Of a DNA stretch of 64,000 bases, positions 1-11,728 are shown in pieces. The DNA lies in NCBI GenBank assembly GCA_022059125.1, contig JAEUWY010000008.1, forward strand, positions 2,294,001 through 2,358,000, given 5' to 3'. The notes beneath the pieces were generated by a model. The model was not told the DNA's origin. It saw nothing but the letters and a program-made list of their open reading frames with translations, and searched no databases. Positions within the stretch are counted from its first letter, which is position 1. Every line of letters begins with the position of its first letter. Source of the DNA: Corynespora cassiicola. Lineage: Eukaryota > Ascomycota > Dothideomycetes > Pleosporales > Corynesporascaceae. The position numbers and the translations under genes are program-made.

Positions 1-99
1 TCGGCCAACTGAAAGGCGCCGGTATTCCTCTCCATCTCGACTAAAAATCGGATCTTGGTATACCATCTTCAGAGTAGGTCGCGTTGTCATAGTTTTTAC

Positions 100-803
100 G
101 GCGGAACTATTTCCAGCGACTCTGGGTAATCAAGGGGTAGCTGCAGCAAAGCATGTTGATATAGTATGTGGTAGATTTGTTGTTGAAACTAATCAACTCG
201 CTCTGGTTTTAGGGTTCATGGTGCCAACTCTTCTATCAGAACGCATTCTTGAGACCAACGAACCGAGCGTCTATACAGAAAACGAGAATAGATTGCAAGC
301 AAATCAGACGCTTTGGAAATATATCAGGTCCTCTGGATGCAGACATCGCCTCGCCTCACTCCTCGTAGATAGCGGGGCCTTCGAAGTCACAGCCCCGAGA
401 GACTGAGCTTTTTCCTCTACTCAATATCTCTTCTAATATAGCTATAGAGCTGGAGCCAAACTATCGCAGATCGACCGAAGGCATCTACACAGACGCAATG
501 AGATACATGATGGGCAGACCTGACATCAATTTGTCATTTCTATACCAGGCTAGTATTGGACAAACCCGAAAATTAGACAGCCTACAGTCTTGGGTGCCGG
601 ACTGGTTCGTCCACCTAACCCGCGACTCTTTTGGATTACGCGCAGATGATGATGAAGATCTAGATCTTCCTCATAGCTTTGTGTAGGTAGATGGCCACAT
701 GTACGTGAATATTGACGTAGAAAACAACAAGATCAAACTTCCGGGGTGTATAATCGACGAGATTGAGTCGGTCCCTGGGCTGTGTTCATTGGTCGATTAA
801 TAT
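100..803 (+). pseudogene. HET-domain (heterokaryon incompatibility) gene remnant
   Basis: Fragments of a fungal HET domain lie in order but in shifting frames. Around 107-142 there is a stretch reading RLWVIKG, which resembles the family's RxWVIQE block. A second stretch runs through a cysteine-glycine pair (IVCGR) to TAPRD. Then, after a frame change near 400, comes an I-E-L-E-P-N-Y-R-R-S segment like the family's PDYS block, and LQSWVPDW at about 580-605, a strong HET signature. A TAG at 684-686 interrupts this frame, and the same frame continues to a TAA at about 800. At least two frameshifts and one stop make it non-functional. HET proteins act in non-self recognition and trigger cell death after incompatible fusion. 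The 5' end may lie outside the window. An unrecognised intron could explain one of the frame changes but not the in-frame stop. Confidence 0.7.
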
Positions 804-2129
804 ATAGATCTCAGAGAGCATATACTGCAATGCTTGACTGGCTGATCAATCTCTACGACCTGTATCCAGTCACCACTGTCTACCCTACTGATTCATGATT
901 CTTTCCGGATGTTTTGCCACAGGCCGTAATTTGCAGGAACAGTTGAGGATATAGTTTCAAATAGAGAGTCGAGTACCACCATATCGTGGAGTTTCTTGCC
1001 TTCTTGCTGTGCTGCAGCTTACTTCATAATGACGAGATAATACCAGCAGAAGTCATCTCCCATACCCATGATATTAAGGAAATGGTACAAAATTTGATCA
1101 GCGTGGAGAAAAATCGGATCAAAACACCATTGGTAGATGCATGGAGTTCATAAGACAAGTGCTTCAGGTATCTAGTGTGGCACCGTAGGCGGTTTACAAC
1201 ACGAAGAAACTAGTTTGGTGCTGGGCCACTATTGATGAAAGAAGGCGATGTATTGTGTATCATATCCGGAGCTAAGGTCCCTTTCTTGGTTCGCAAGAGA
1301 AGCGGGGGCGGATACTTCTTAGTTCAAGTGCTACGTGCACGGCTTAATGAACGGCGAAGGTACGAATATGGGGGGTTGAGGAAGATTTAGTCATACATTG
1401 GATTTCAGAATATTGTCGCTCTTTTACCTCTGATTTGACTAGCTTTCCTTCGTATCTCAGTCCCCGCGTACGTGTGCACCTGATGATAGCGGGGCGACGG
1501 AGTAAGATTCTGAATAGGCAACTCGAAGAGGGATACCCACGGAATAATTATTTTGAGTTTAATAATCAATACAATCGGAGTGGCGTCAGCCGTCATCGGG
1601 ATTTCTCTGAATAAGCGTTGACCCTGCACCTTCATGCCGTAAATTGATTAAGCTCGTGATGACTGAGATGCTTGACCGGGAAACGCCCGCGATCATGCCG
1701 GGGCGTACGGTACGGGAGACCCTGCTCCCGCCGATCGTGGCCCTCGAACCAAGTCAGTGCGTATCGTGGCGTTTTTTGAAAAACTAATGCACGGATTTCG
1801 CAAGAGTATGTTGTGGGTTGGAACTTGAACGTGAACGTCTTCGTTATCTGATTTTGACTCTTCCTTGATATCTGCTGCAGATGTGTGAGGGAATGAAACT
1901 ATTTTAATACATTAAAGAGCAAGCCCCGGGAAGAGGGCATTCGCTTCAAAAAAAAGAGACACAAAAGGCCTGTTGTGTCTGTTTTGTGAAGCGAATGCTC
2001 CATCGCGGGGCCACTCAAGTGCAAATCTAGAATTTAATTTAATCAAAGAACAAGTCCCCTAGACCACTGGTATTTCTTTTGCCATGTGTTACGCCTTGCA
2101 TGTTGCCCATATCAAAGTATGCCCGCCCT
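804..2129. other. Intergenic stretch, no gene recognised
   Basis: Only short unconvincing reading frames are seen. The first few hundred bases may hold further decayed HET 3' sequence. A strong imperfect hairpin lies at 1924-2010 and is listed separately. A small GGGAG/CTCCC hairpin lies near 1710-1730. Confidence 0.5.
1924..2010. repeat. Imperfect 87-nt hairpin (inverted repeat)
   Basis: The left arm contains GCATTCGCTTCA followed by an A-run and AGACACAA. The right arm contains TTGTGTCT, then a T-rich run and TGAAGCGAATGC. The outer bases CCCCGG and CGGGG also pair. The loop is only about 8 nt. It sits about 120 bp past the stop codon of the minus-strand membrane-protein gene, so it could be a 3' UTR structure or a tiny fold-back repeat. 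Confidence 0.7.
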
Positions 2130-3292
2130 CTAAATGGCCATTCCCGGCTTTTTATCGTTAGGATACTGGGCCACAGCCCCGGCATCTAGCTCCACTGGCG
2201 TATGAGCATCCATCTCATACGCTCCATTTCCTCCATTGGGTCCCAGCACTCCTCTCCCGTCTTTCTCGGGCACTAATCTTCCTGAGCTGCCGATCTCGTT
2301 ACCGCCGTAGTCGCCTGCTGCTTCGTGGCGGTAGTATATGGTATCCTTAGGGCGCGCAAAATCGTCGGCAACTTGGTGTACCTTTGGTGGCGGTGGCGGT
2401 GGGCGTTTGTTTTTCCGGTAGTAGGCTAGGATGAACCAGATGAATGCGACAATGGCGGCGAGGCCTGCGACACCGCCGACGACGGCACCTGCGATGGCGC
2501 CCGAGGAGATGGAGTTGCTCTCTGAAGATGCATCAGCGGTCGCGCTGGTCGCCGGGGCTGATGAAACCTCGGCGCTGATGTCAGAACTGGTCGAATTCGA
2601 GGCGAGGGTTGATGAGGAGGATGCTCTGCATCCGATTGCGGATGGTGCTGAGAGAGCCCAGCCATCGATGGGATGTGCAAAGGCTTGGTCTGTTGACGCG
2701 GCGGGAAAAACCTGGCTTGCCGTATCGCCCGTTTCGTTGTACGCAGTGACTGGGTAGTCCTGCCCGCCAGTGAAATCGCTATAGCACAATCCTCCGTACG
2801 CTGGTCGACTCGCATCGATTGTGGTATCTGGTGGGTGAAATTGATAGCCTCTGGGCGCTGATGAGTACATTTCACAATCCCAAATGCATCGGTAGATACT
2901 CACGAGGGACAGCAAGCAGCGTAGTTGCCATCATCTTGGTACATGGTACAAAAGTTATCCGGACATACAAGTGGGCTCATGGCGGGCACAATCGATGATC
3001 CAAGTCGCCCGGAAGACACAGAGGTGTATGAAATGAGAAACTCTGGAGGATAGCAGTCTGAAAACGTCACGTTCGCAGCCGGCACAGGCTCGTTTGCGAA
3101 AATGGGCCAGTTGGGCGGAGGAAGCATGGTGAGTCTGTTTTCGTAACATGATGACACGGGCGTGAAGGTGGTTGTGAGAGGAATGACCGTAGTTGGCTGT
3201 GCTAATGAAATTGTCGCAGACGCTGTCGCGGAGGAAGTTGCTCTAGCCTCGATTTCGAAGGCCATCCGCCTCTTGAAGTTCTGGTAAGCCAT
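2130..3292 (-). CDS. Single-pass membrane protein with Cys-containing extracellular part
   Basis: The model is complement(join(2130..2850,2904..3292)), 369 aa. The 53-nt intron starts GTGAGT and ends CCCAG; joining there gives the continuous CCPSGY block. The ATG at 3292 lies in a good context (CCGCCATGG); the frame is open upstream but only from a non-ATG codon. Residues 35-200 hold nine or so cysteines (C49, C80, C110, C115, C127, C128 and others). A Ser/Thr-rich stretch follows to about 245, then a glycine/alanine-rich membrane segment at about 248-273, a basic RKNKRPPPPPP stop-transfer region and a cytoplasmic tail. No clear N-terminal signal peptide is visible. The layout (Cys-rich ectodomain, Ser/Thr stalk, one TM, proline-rich tail) resembles a large group of uncharacterised pleosporalean proteins and wall-stress-sensor-like proteins. 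The function is unknown. Confidence 0.8.
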
Positions 3293-5548
3293 GGCGGGAG
3301 TCTTTTTGCGATTTTTGTGATGGTGTCCAAGGATCCGGTAATGGGAGAAGAGAAAATGGGCCACGCGATCCCAGTCGATGTCGCTAACGTTGAAGCCGAG
3401 CTACCTCTTGCACATGTCCTAATTTTACCCTAGGGCTGCCTATCGCGATGAAAATGAGATGGAGTTTTAAAATGATTGATAGAGAGGGAGAGAAAGACCA
3501 GTGGGCCTGGGCCTTTGAAATGGAGGGTGTGGGTGGTCAATGTACATGGCACGACCCGAAAATAAAACGGCCGCCAATGACCACTAGTTCATTGCTACTT
3601 CACGGAGCCCTGCTCATCTAACCCAAATTGATTCCGTATCGGTCTATGCTAGTCCGGGGATTGAGCCCAGACAGAAGTCGTGGGGCTTTCTCGGCAGCAT
3701 ATCCTGGACAGTTCTTGCAAGGAACTTTCGCAGCAAGTCGATTACGCGAGATGAGGTCGCAATGACTAACCGGACGGCTGTAGACAGCCTTTTGTTGCAG
3801 TCGTACAAGATCTATGTTCTCGTCACCCCTTATTGCTTTCCATCGTCATGCAGTCAGCAGTTTCGTGCGCATAAAAAACGCCGTCCCAAGCTTTTCGGGA
3901 ATACCCCTTAGGCGCTGGAGGATGAAAGGATGGGGAGCTTTCTGTGGGGCCGCATGGATCTTGACTCTAGCCCAAGCCTTTCCGTTCGACCCAAGCCTCT
4001 CCTCCAGGGTAAAGTGTACAAGGATTACGGTCCTAATTCGGTAGCTGCTGCGAAACTATGTGCTCATCGCCGCCTGCGATACTGTCGTGATACATTAGAC
4101 GGGCGCACATGCGTAAGCTGGTTTGTCTTCTGGATGAGTGAGAGCTGATGGCAATAGTATTCGCCAAGAGAGCACAAGTACTTGAAACAGGAGACAAAAG
4201 CAAATTGTCGATGTTACTATGGAGAGGCTGCGGAATAACAGGGCCCACAACCTAGCTCCCAATCCTTCGGACGTCGCTTCGGCGACCGATGGCACGGAAA
4301 AATTACGCGAGGCTGATTGGGTGACTGACTCGAAATACCCCCAGATGTAGAAAGTGGTCGAAATGGCTCAGTAATATTTTCTACCATTTCGCTTCCAAAG
4401 GATTATTTTTCAGCTGATGCTAATGAGCTCAACACGTGTTTCTGCTTCCTACGATTGAATGAATTAATAATAAGCTTCATTGACTCCCAAGATTCAAGGG
4501 AGTCTTTTTCCCTTCACGCTTTTCGAGAAACCCATAGTGCACATACAAGCATAGACAACTACTGTGATTAGTAAATTATCGGTTTTGTAGGTATGATTTC
4601 CTCTAATGAGTTCGTGAGGATGGGTACGTACCCATGCTACTGAGGCAAACTCTCCCAGACACAAATGTCTAATGGGCTTGAGAGGCACTGAAGAACTTGA
4701 ATAAAAACCACAAAGAGTGATGGATTACCTTTCAATCTTCTAAGAGCAGTGTAACTTGATTTAATCATTATACCATAAATGTCATGTGGGTACAATCAAG
4801 GCTAGGCATCATCGTAGCGCTGCGATTTTTGCATGCAGTGCTTCCGGGTAATGATTAGAAACTATTGTGGTTACGAGAGAAGACGCGAAAGTCACTGTGC
4901 AGCAGGCCTTTTGCGTTTTATATCAAGACTAAAAGCTACAATTCAATCTGCAATACACCAACAAGAGTTCGAATTGGCTTGTCTGCAAGAAAGCTGATTA
5001 CCAGGTACTGGGCCAATTCTGAAAAGGTTTGCCATTGAAAACATCCCAGAGGTCCCCCGCCGACTCTCCTATTCTAATTCGAATCTGTCGATGCTATTCA
5101 AATTGTTCGGACGTCTTCTATTCGCTGAGCAATCTCATTCAATGTACTAATACATCTGTAAGCTGCGAGCCAATCAATAAAAAAAGTTTCTAAAACCTGA
5201 AAGTCCTACCTTCAGTTTTCTCGTTAATGCAATTTCCCTAATTTCCCAATAAGCAAACATTGTTTCTATTGTAGTAAAGGCAGTGATCAGATTTCAAAAA
5301 CAAACGCTCGCACGCAGAAGGCTATTTTATTCACTTATTTTAAGATTCTACATCCTTAGACTTATGGCTATCTTCAATCAAAACTGAAGAACGTTGTGAT
5401 TTAAAAAAGCTAGTATAACGCTCATGTTACTATAAAAGCTATGAATCCAGTAAGTGAACACTGATTAGCGATAATTGGAGAGTTGAACCTGATAGATATA
5501 TGCGATTGAAGGAAGTTTTTACTAATTATCTGTTTAATTTGTGGAATA
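3293..5548. other. Intergenic stretch without a recognised gene
   Basis: About 2.2 kb without a convincing coding region. The only item of note is a short frame from an ATG at 3922. It begins like a signal peptide (MKGWGAFCGAAWILTLAQA, then FPFDPS) but ends after 40 codons. The remainder is moderately AT-rich with no homology I can recognise. Confidence 0.45.
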
Positions 5549-6100
5549 TTAAGGCTTCACTACAGGCCTATTACCACCGACTTCGGGCCACCACTTATCG
5601 ATATCTTCCAACCTCCTCTCAACATACTTTGCCTTCAATCCACCTGATACAATTGCATCTAGCATCTTTGGAATCTCTGCATTGAGATCCCGGAAGGTCC
5701 AACTGCCAGGCCCGCACCTATACAAGGCAATATTTGCCATCCTCAACAGCGACCCCTGAATCGCACACTCATCCCCTCCCAACGCTCCAACCTCTACCCA
5801 CGATAGTCTCTTGCTCGAATTCTGGCGCTTCGCCACAATGCCTTTGATGGCAGCCTCCGCAATATAACCCCAAAGATAGTCGAGCATAACATCCACATTC
5901 CCCGCCCCTCCAAAATCTGCCTCTGCCACCTCTTCCGCAAGACTGATAGTCTCCGTTGCACCCAACTCTCTCGTCCCCTCCAACTTCGTGCCCGCTCTCC
6001 CGATCGCCATAACTTCGCTAGCGCCAAACGCCATGCAAATCTGCACCGCCATCTGACCACTCCCGCCCGTAGCCCCCATAACATTAAAAAAACCCCTCAA
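5549..6100 (-). pseudogene. 3' half of a zinc-type/quinone oxidoreductase (MDR family) gene
   Basis: The frame encodes about 183 residues beginning at the nucleotide-binding region: NVMGATGGSGQ is the glycine-rich Rossmann turn of medium-chain dehydrogenase/reductases, followed by AFGASEVMAIGR. The C-terminal half of the fold continues to a natural stop. Full-length relatives are about 330-370 aa, so the N-terminal catalytic domain is missing. There is no ATG at the 5' edge. Upstream of about 6,090 the sequence changes to an AT-rich tract with poly-T runs, suggesting a breakpoint from insertion or deletion. Without its catalytic half and its promoter it is probably inactive. Confidence 0.7.
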
Positions 6101-6962
6101 AAAGTTACACTTTTTTAGTGTTTTTTAATGTTACCTCTTTAAAAAAGATTTAGTATGTTAGAATAAACTTGCATAATAAGCTATACACAGACCACAGTGT
6201 ATTCGTATAGACTTCTAAGGATCGTGAGGAGCCCTATAAATACTGCATCTACCGCAGAGACGGCCACAATGCGTAGTAAAAGGCCCTATCTGCTAGGAAA
6301 ATGAAGCCCTGCGGCATGGCTGTTAAGTGTCGGCCCAGTTCATCTGGCTGTTAGTTATCAAATGGTAGTTACAACCCGGTCTCGACAGGGCAGTCAGCCC
6401 CGGCAGCGTAAGCAGCAGCACTACTAGCAGTATATAGCCCATATTGGAGACCTATAGGCAGAGTAAGGTCAATTGCTTGCTGTAGAAACAGAAAGCGTAG
6501 CTCAAGAGGCAGAACGAGCGGGACAGGCAGGTCAACCTTGAGCACCACCAACATGCAGCATGTGTCACGAGCAAGATCACAGAAGAACTAAGTGTACTAA
6601 CAGGTAGCACGCATCGAAAAATCTATGTACCATATGTTTTATGGTTGTGGCGTAGAGATCATGTACAGAAATGCGCGCTCGCTTTGGTAGGGTGCGCAGC
6701 TTACTGTCCTACGCAGCTTACTGATCAGACACGTAAGATTTTATCCAGCTGCTGTTGGTTCTTCGTCTCATATTACTTGGAAATAGATGCGAAATTTTAA
6801 AAACATAGACAGACGTTGCATCTATCTTTCGTATATGATCTCTAGCTAAAGAGACGAAATTGAGCCGGAAAATCCCCGTTGCTCGACCAAATGGAACTGT
6901 GGCCAAAGTACCCACTCTAAGGCCACTCGCTATGGGTATTAGAAGCACAAAGATCGCTTCAT
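6101..6962. other. Breakpoint-adjacent stretch of unknown origin
   Basis: It starts with an AT-rich, poly-T-containing segment (about 6,100-6,200) next to the truncated oxidoreductase gene. A GC-richer block (about 6,300-6,560) carries a 60-codon open frame on the minus strand with no ATG and no family I recognise. It could be transposon debris. The last 250 bp are probably the 3' flank of the MFS gene. Confidence 0.35.
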
Positions 6963-8833
6963 TCATGTATGGATTGTTTCGTCTTCCTCGTCTGGTGGCA
7001 CGGGCTCAGGTCTGGAATATTGCAGCTCCGCTTGTAGGTTTGCGAACCAAGTCGGTATCAGAATGATCAGATAGAAGATCTAAAGCAGTTGAGATCAAAA
7101 ACTCAAGTGTGATGTACCAACAAAACTTACCGAGCAAATGAAGAACGGTGTCCCTCGAATCCAACCATCAAGATCCAGAGTCCGAGTGAAGGCGCCTGTC
7201 AGCGCCGTGGCGCCGATAAAACTACCGGCAGTCTCAGCGATCCCTATGCCAGAGAAAATGACGGGAATTGGTAGATCTTGTTTGGTAGCAAGCGAGGATA
7301 GTAGGGAACGGACGGCGATGGAGAATCCAAATCCGAGAGAATACAAGACAAGACCTTGCGTTGGTTAGCATGCAGAAAAGGATCTGGGTTGGGCGCCTAC
7401 CTGGAATGAGCACCCCGATGTTCCAAGCTAGCCCCATGAGGGCAACGCCTACTGTGAGGAGTACAATAGATGCTCGAGCCAGTTTTATGGTGACCTCGTC
7501 CTGGCGGCCTCGTACCATTCTCTGTAGAGCTGGGAGAATGATGAGGTAGAGAACAATGACCACGCCCGCTTTGATTGCGAACAGGAACCCGGCCTACGAA
7601 TGAACACAGGATCATGACAAAAGGGTATATGGCAAGTACATACCTCTGCTATGGATACCCGGAATCTTTGCGAGACATACTGCAGCAGAACGTGGAGGGC
7701 TTGTTTCCCCAATGTCACGACCAGGGATGCAGCGTAGCCATACTGAATGACTCTCCACCCTGTAAAGAGATTCCAGCAACGTTGAAGTTCTCGCTTGGCC
7801 CCAGAAAGTGTTTGGTTCAAGTAGCTTTGGCCAGCATTTTGTGGGGGAGCATTCTTGTTCAAAAGTCGATCCGATTCTTCCGCCTGCTCTGATGAGCTTG
7901 TATTTGATGCTCTTCTCTTGCGGCTACGATCACTACGTCCACCAGACGGCAATAGTAGAGCCATGGGGATAGATAGAAGCGCGATGGGAAAGACAAAGTA
8001 GAAAGGAGGATAGACACCAAGCAGCAGAAATGCGGGTCCAATGGCGGCCCCGGCAAGCTGAGCTAACTGAATGGTGAACTCAAGGAGTGAGAAAGTCGTT
8101 GTTCTGTATGTATGTCAACAAGTGTTCTGATCGCTAAACAAGGTTCAAAATTTTGCACCGTACGTACCTGTTTTTTGTATACATCGCAGCCTCAGAATAG
8201 ATAATGGCCGTGTTGAAGTGGGTGGCGCCTCCAGGAACGCAGAACAAAGATGCAAGTAGGATCGCTTCGGGGCGAAATGTATTATAGCAAGTGCCTATAC
8301 AAGGTCTTAGATCTCCAAGTAAAAGCTCTTGGTCCTGGTAACTCACAGACTAGTAGCATCCATACCCAGCTCAGAATAAGCCCGACAAAGTTCAAAAGCA
8401 TCACTGGTTTCGGCCCATAGCGATCCGCTAGGATCCCAAGTGGTACAGTCGCGATGAAGTCTAATGTATCTCCGGTCAGCTTTAATGCAGGCTCGCTTTC
8501 CAACACGATGACATTACCGCAGCAGAAATGTAGCAGCTCATCGGCCATGAAGAGGTATGCCACCTTCTTCTGGATAGCGGCCACCTTGCACTCCGCCTCA
8601 TCAACGCGTCCACCTAGGCCGACCTTGGTTGCATCATTCTTTTCCCAGTATTCCCTACATACTGTAAGCTCTACTAGACGTAGGGTGGGCGCGGCTTTGG
8701 CATAGAAGGCTAGGTTGAGGGCTAGCACGATGAGCACGCAAATGTGGGGCGCTAGCTTGGCGCGAAGCTCGTTCGACGGTCGGCCATTCTTCCTCCACGA
8801 CCATGGTGGCATAGCAGATGCGTTGGATTCCAT
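6963..8833 (-). CDS. MFS transporter
   Basis: The model is complement(join(6963..7079,7131..7354,7401..7593,7644..8103,8168..8294,8347..8833)), 535 aa. The five introns (46-64 nt) have GT-AG ends (donors GTGAGT, GTACGT, GTATGT, GTAGGC and GTAAGT) and keep the frame throughout. After a short cytoplasmic start there is a first membrane segment, a long polar loop with two cysteines, then GILADRYGPKP, the motif A of the major facilitator superfamily between TM2 and TM3. A hydrophilic central loop rich in Ser/Arg/Glu separates the two halves. Further hydrophobic segments follow, and an acidic tail (PPDEEDE). The length fits a 12-TM MFS protein at the plasma or vacuolar membrane. The substrate cannot be told from the sequence. 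It is divergent from the hemerythrin-like gene. Confidence 0.85.
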
Positions 8834-9140
8834 CGCGCTCGCAGCAGTACAACAAGAGAGAAGGGACGCTGGAAGACTGGATAAAAGACTGATAAAGCCG
8901 ACTTGTGCGAAGGCTGTAGGGCGCAGTTATGTCAGCCTGCCCCCTGCGTGCCCGTGTCAGCCGTCCCTGGGCTTGATTGGTGCAGACCCGTCGCACAAGG
9001 AGAAGAAACAATATCGAGAGCGGCCCTCCCGGAACGTGAACAGCTGCCTAGGCACCAGTGTACGAACTATCATCTTTCTCCCCATCTGGTGAAAAACCAT
9101 TACGTCCAGCTTTGCCTAGCATTCTGGAAACCCCGCAAGC
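8834..9140. promoter_or_regulatory. Divergent promoter region, MFS transporter / hemerythrin-like gene
   Basis: A 307-bp gap separates two start codons that point away from each other, so both promoters must lie here. I see no clear regulatory motif. Confidence 0.4.
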
Positions 9141-9796
9141 ATGACAGCGGCCACAGAAACTCTACCAGAGCTCAGCGTTGTGGACTTCAAATTGTACAAT
9201 AAGATGGCCGCTGGAATGGACATTTTTGTATGCGCTTCCTGAGCGGCCCCCAGTTTGTGCCTCGGCCATTGACACATGAAAAACAGCATAGCGACTTTCG
9301 AAAGACCTGGGACAAGATATACGCAACTGGTAGCAACGGACTTCATCTTACAACTGCAGACGCGTTTGTGAGAATGATCCTGGACTGGTGCGAGAGTCTG
9401 AACCAGCATCATCGCCTTGAGGAAGAGCACGTCTTTCCCAAGTTGGCCGCGAGAATGCCTGCCTTTCGAACGACAGACGCCGACGTTGACCACAGCGCAG
9501 CAAAAGTCGCCGAAGGTGACACTACGGCTGACAAGTCACACAGTATGGGTTATATTCATCAGCAGCACGAGGAGATACATGCTGGCCTGGATGTCTTGCA
9601 CGACTACGTCGAGGCGTGGACCGCAGAACCTCAACGAGAGGTCAACTGGGAAGAAATCCGAGGGATGATGGACAAGTTTGGAACGATACTTTGGAAGCAC
9701 ATGGACGAGGAAGTCGAGATGCTCGGTGCAGCCAATATGAGACTCTACTGGAGCCTAGATGAGATGATACAGCTGCCATTCAAGGTCAAGGACTAA
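9141..9796 (+). CDS. Hemerythrin-like HHE cation-binding protein
   Basis: The model is join(9141..9227,9287..9796), 198 aa. The intron (GTATGC..ACAG, 59 nt) falls just before the first expected metal ligand, His30, in the joined sequence MDIFHSDF. Other ligands of the four-helix HHE fold are visible: the HH pair at 70-71 followed by EEEH (74-77), HQQHEEIH at 120-127, and a final WKHMDEE. In hemerythrin-like proteins these His/Glu residues hold a di-iron or other metal centre that binds oxygen, nitric oxide or iron. No signal peptide is seen, so it is probably cytosolic. The size fits the single-domain fungal family. The exact role (oxygen or NO sensing, iron handling) is inference. Confidence 0.85.
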
Positions 9797-9890
9797 CAAC
9801 GAGGAAACCGAAGACGAACGGTGAATTACCATGAAGTACCTGTTACAAGACGTTTCTCATAGTCTGATGCGCTGTGAATTTTCGTCTCGT

Positions 9891-11728
9891 CTATCTGGAT
9901 CTGTTTTCTTCCAATCTTAGCTCGTTCAGAACCTCGTCAAGTGACGGCCTGTCTGGAAACCCGAGAATGTCTCGGACAGTTGGTGTCCTAATGCCTGCTC
10001 TCCATTGCAATTTGGCTTCCAAAAACAATTCCATTTCCTTGACTCTCCTCTGCCACATCATCTTCGCAGCAGCTATGGCATCCTCTTCAGTCACTCCAAT
10101 GGCCGAGCGAACCTGCTGCCTTGGTACGATTTTGTCTCCAATCCTAATGACTTCAACTCGGTCCAGCTCCCAATCTCTATTACCCTTGACACATCGAAGA
10201 ATCAAATCTCGCAGCTTTGGTGGCGTTCGATTGAATGCTGGAAACTCTACGCCCCTGTCGACCTTGAATGCCTTTAGGGCTGAATTTCGCGTATCGGCGC
10301 ACCCTTCGAAGATGCACCAAAGCGTCTTGCCGAGAGAATATACCTCTGCTGCTTCTTGCTCTTGCGTCGTCAGATGATTCCAGGCGCCGTAATATCCGTC
10401 TCTCGGATTATCGTAGATATGGCTGGCAGCTTGCTCCGGAACCAAGGACTGCAATAGGTCTTTGTACCGCGACCGCATTTCTTCTGGAACCAAATGCGAC
10501 TTTGCAAGGCATGCACAAAATTCAACATAGTGAATCTCTGGTGCAGAGTACGTTATCCAGTTCCCTACAGACCTGTCAGCACGTACTCTGGTACGATTTG
10601 ACCAGGTGTCTCACCCATTTGCTCAAAGTCTATGAACACTATGTTGTCATCTGCATCCAATAGAAGGTTGTCCGCTTTGAGCTCCGAATAGAACCTGGCA
10701 GGGGATGCATTGATAGATTTCAGGGTGGCGGTAATCTGGCGTGCCCAGCGCGTTTGGTCTCTCAGATGCAGGGTTCCATCCCTCTCGCGGCAGCTGACGG
10801 CGTTCGCTAGGTTCTCCCTAGGGTAATATGGAAGTATAAATCCAAAAAGCTTATCATCGCCGCCGTACCGGTCCCTGCCAGTCACCAGATATAGGGGCTT
10901 GGGCATGATGTTTGGGTGCCCCGGCATGGAAAGGAGAAGCTTCAACTCGTGGTACAAGTACTTTACATCATTTACAGTGCTTTTGAAGACCACTTTGTTC
11001 TTGCTCAAACAACCGGGAAGCGTTACCAACGAGATCGTGTCATGGACCTGATACAATAATGTCATCTGGCTTATGTCTATCGTGCTAGGGTATGCGGCCA
11101 GTGGGAACGACCACATGCTCTGCAGTGCAGTCAGAGAGAGCATCTGCCTTTCTGACTCAAAGTCTCGAATCAGTTTGCACTTCATTTGCCTGGGATCGGC
11201 GCGGACGCTGTCGACTATAATGCGGCTGCCAAACGGCGCATCGCTCCACTGCCTTTCTATGGTGTCCTCTCCTACTTCAGCGGTCCAATATTCCAACGCG
11301 CGGACAAGGTGGCGTGAGAGCCCAAGAGTGGCTACCCGCGCATCTCGGAGGCAAAATGCCCATGCTGAGCCCAGCGCGGTTCGCAGTTGAGGTGGGTGCC
11401 GATCTTGGGAGGGGATGTGCACATCAATGCGGTTGGGAGTGGGATTGCGCATGAAGAGCGGCACGATGTGGAATTGCGTGCCTTGACTGTCCGACCCATC
11501 AATACGCCATCGAGCGCCCTGGACAGCGTCGAGTGTCTCGAGGCGTTTTGCTGGGTTCATTGCTGATAGTTGCCATAGCTCGCTCGACGTGTTTGGCGTC
11601 GCTGTCGCATTTCGGATAACTGTGTCGTCGTTCGAATGCCAAGGTACTGGCGAATCCAGATCGTAGAATGCCCCGGTAGGAAGACACACGAGATGAATTT
11701 GCTTTGCTGAAAGCTCCATGGCCACCAT
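9891..11728 (-). CDS. Divergent protein-kinase-like protein
   Basis: The model is complement(join(9891..10564,10615..11728)), 595 aa. The 50-nt intron (GTGAGA..TGTAG, with GCTGAC as a likely branch site) joins DFEQMG to NWITYSAPE. The first about 240 residues match no domain I know. The kinase-like part has a candidate beta-3 lysine (VVFK, K249), an alpha-C glutamate (YHE, E261), a catalytic loop YSELKADN (347-354) in place of HRDLKxxN, and DFE (367-369) in place of DFG, followed by an APE-like segment. The Lys and Asn of the loop and the Asp of DFG are kept, while the catalytic Asp is replaced by Glu. Activity is therefore uncertain: a weak kinase or a pseudokinase. The start is not firm: the frame is open to 11,818 without an ATG, and ATG 11,719 is an alternative. 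Confidence 0.7.

Noticed and set aside
2426..2875. Long overlapping frames on both strands opposite the membrane-protein gene
   Set aside because: They lie in shadow frames of a well-supported exon and show biased, low-complexity translations.
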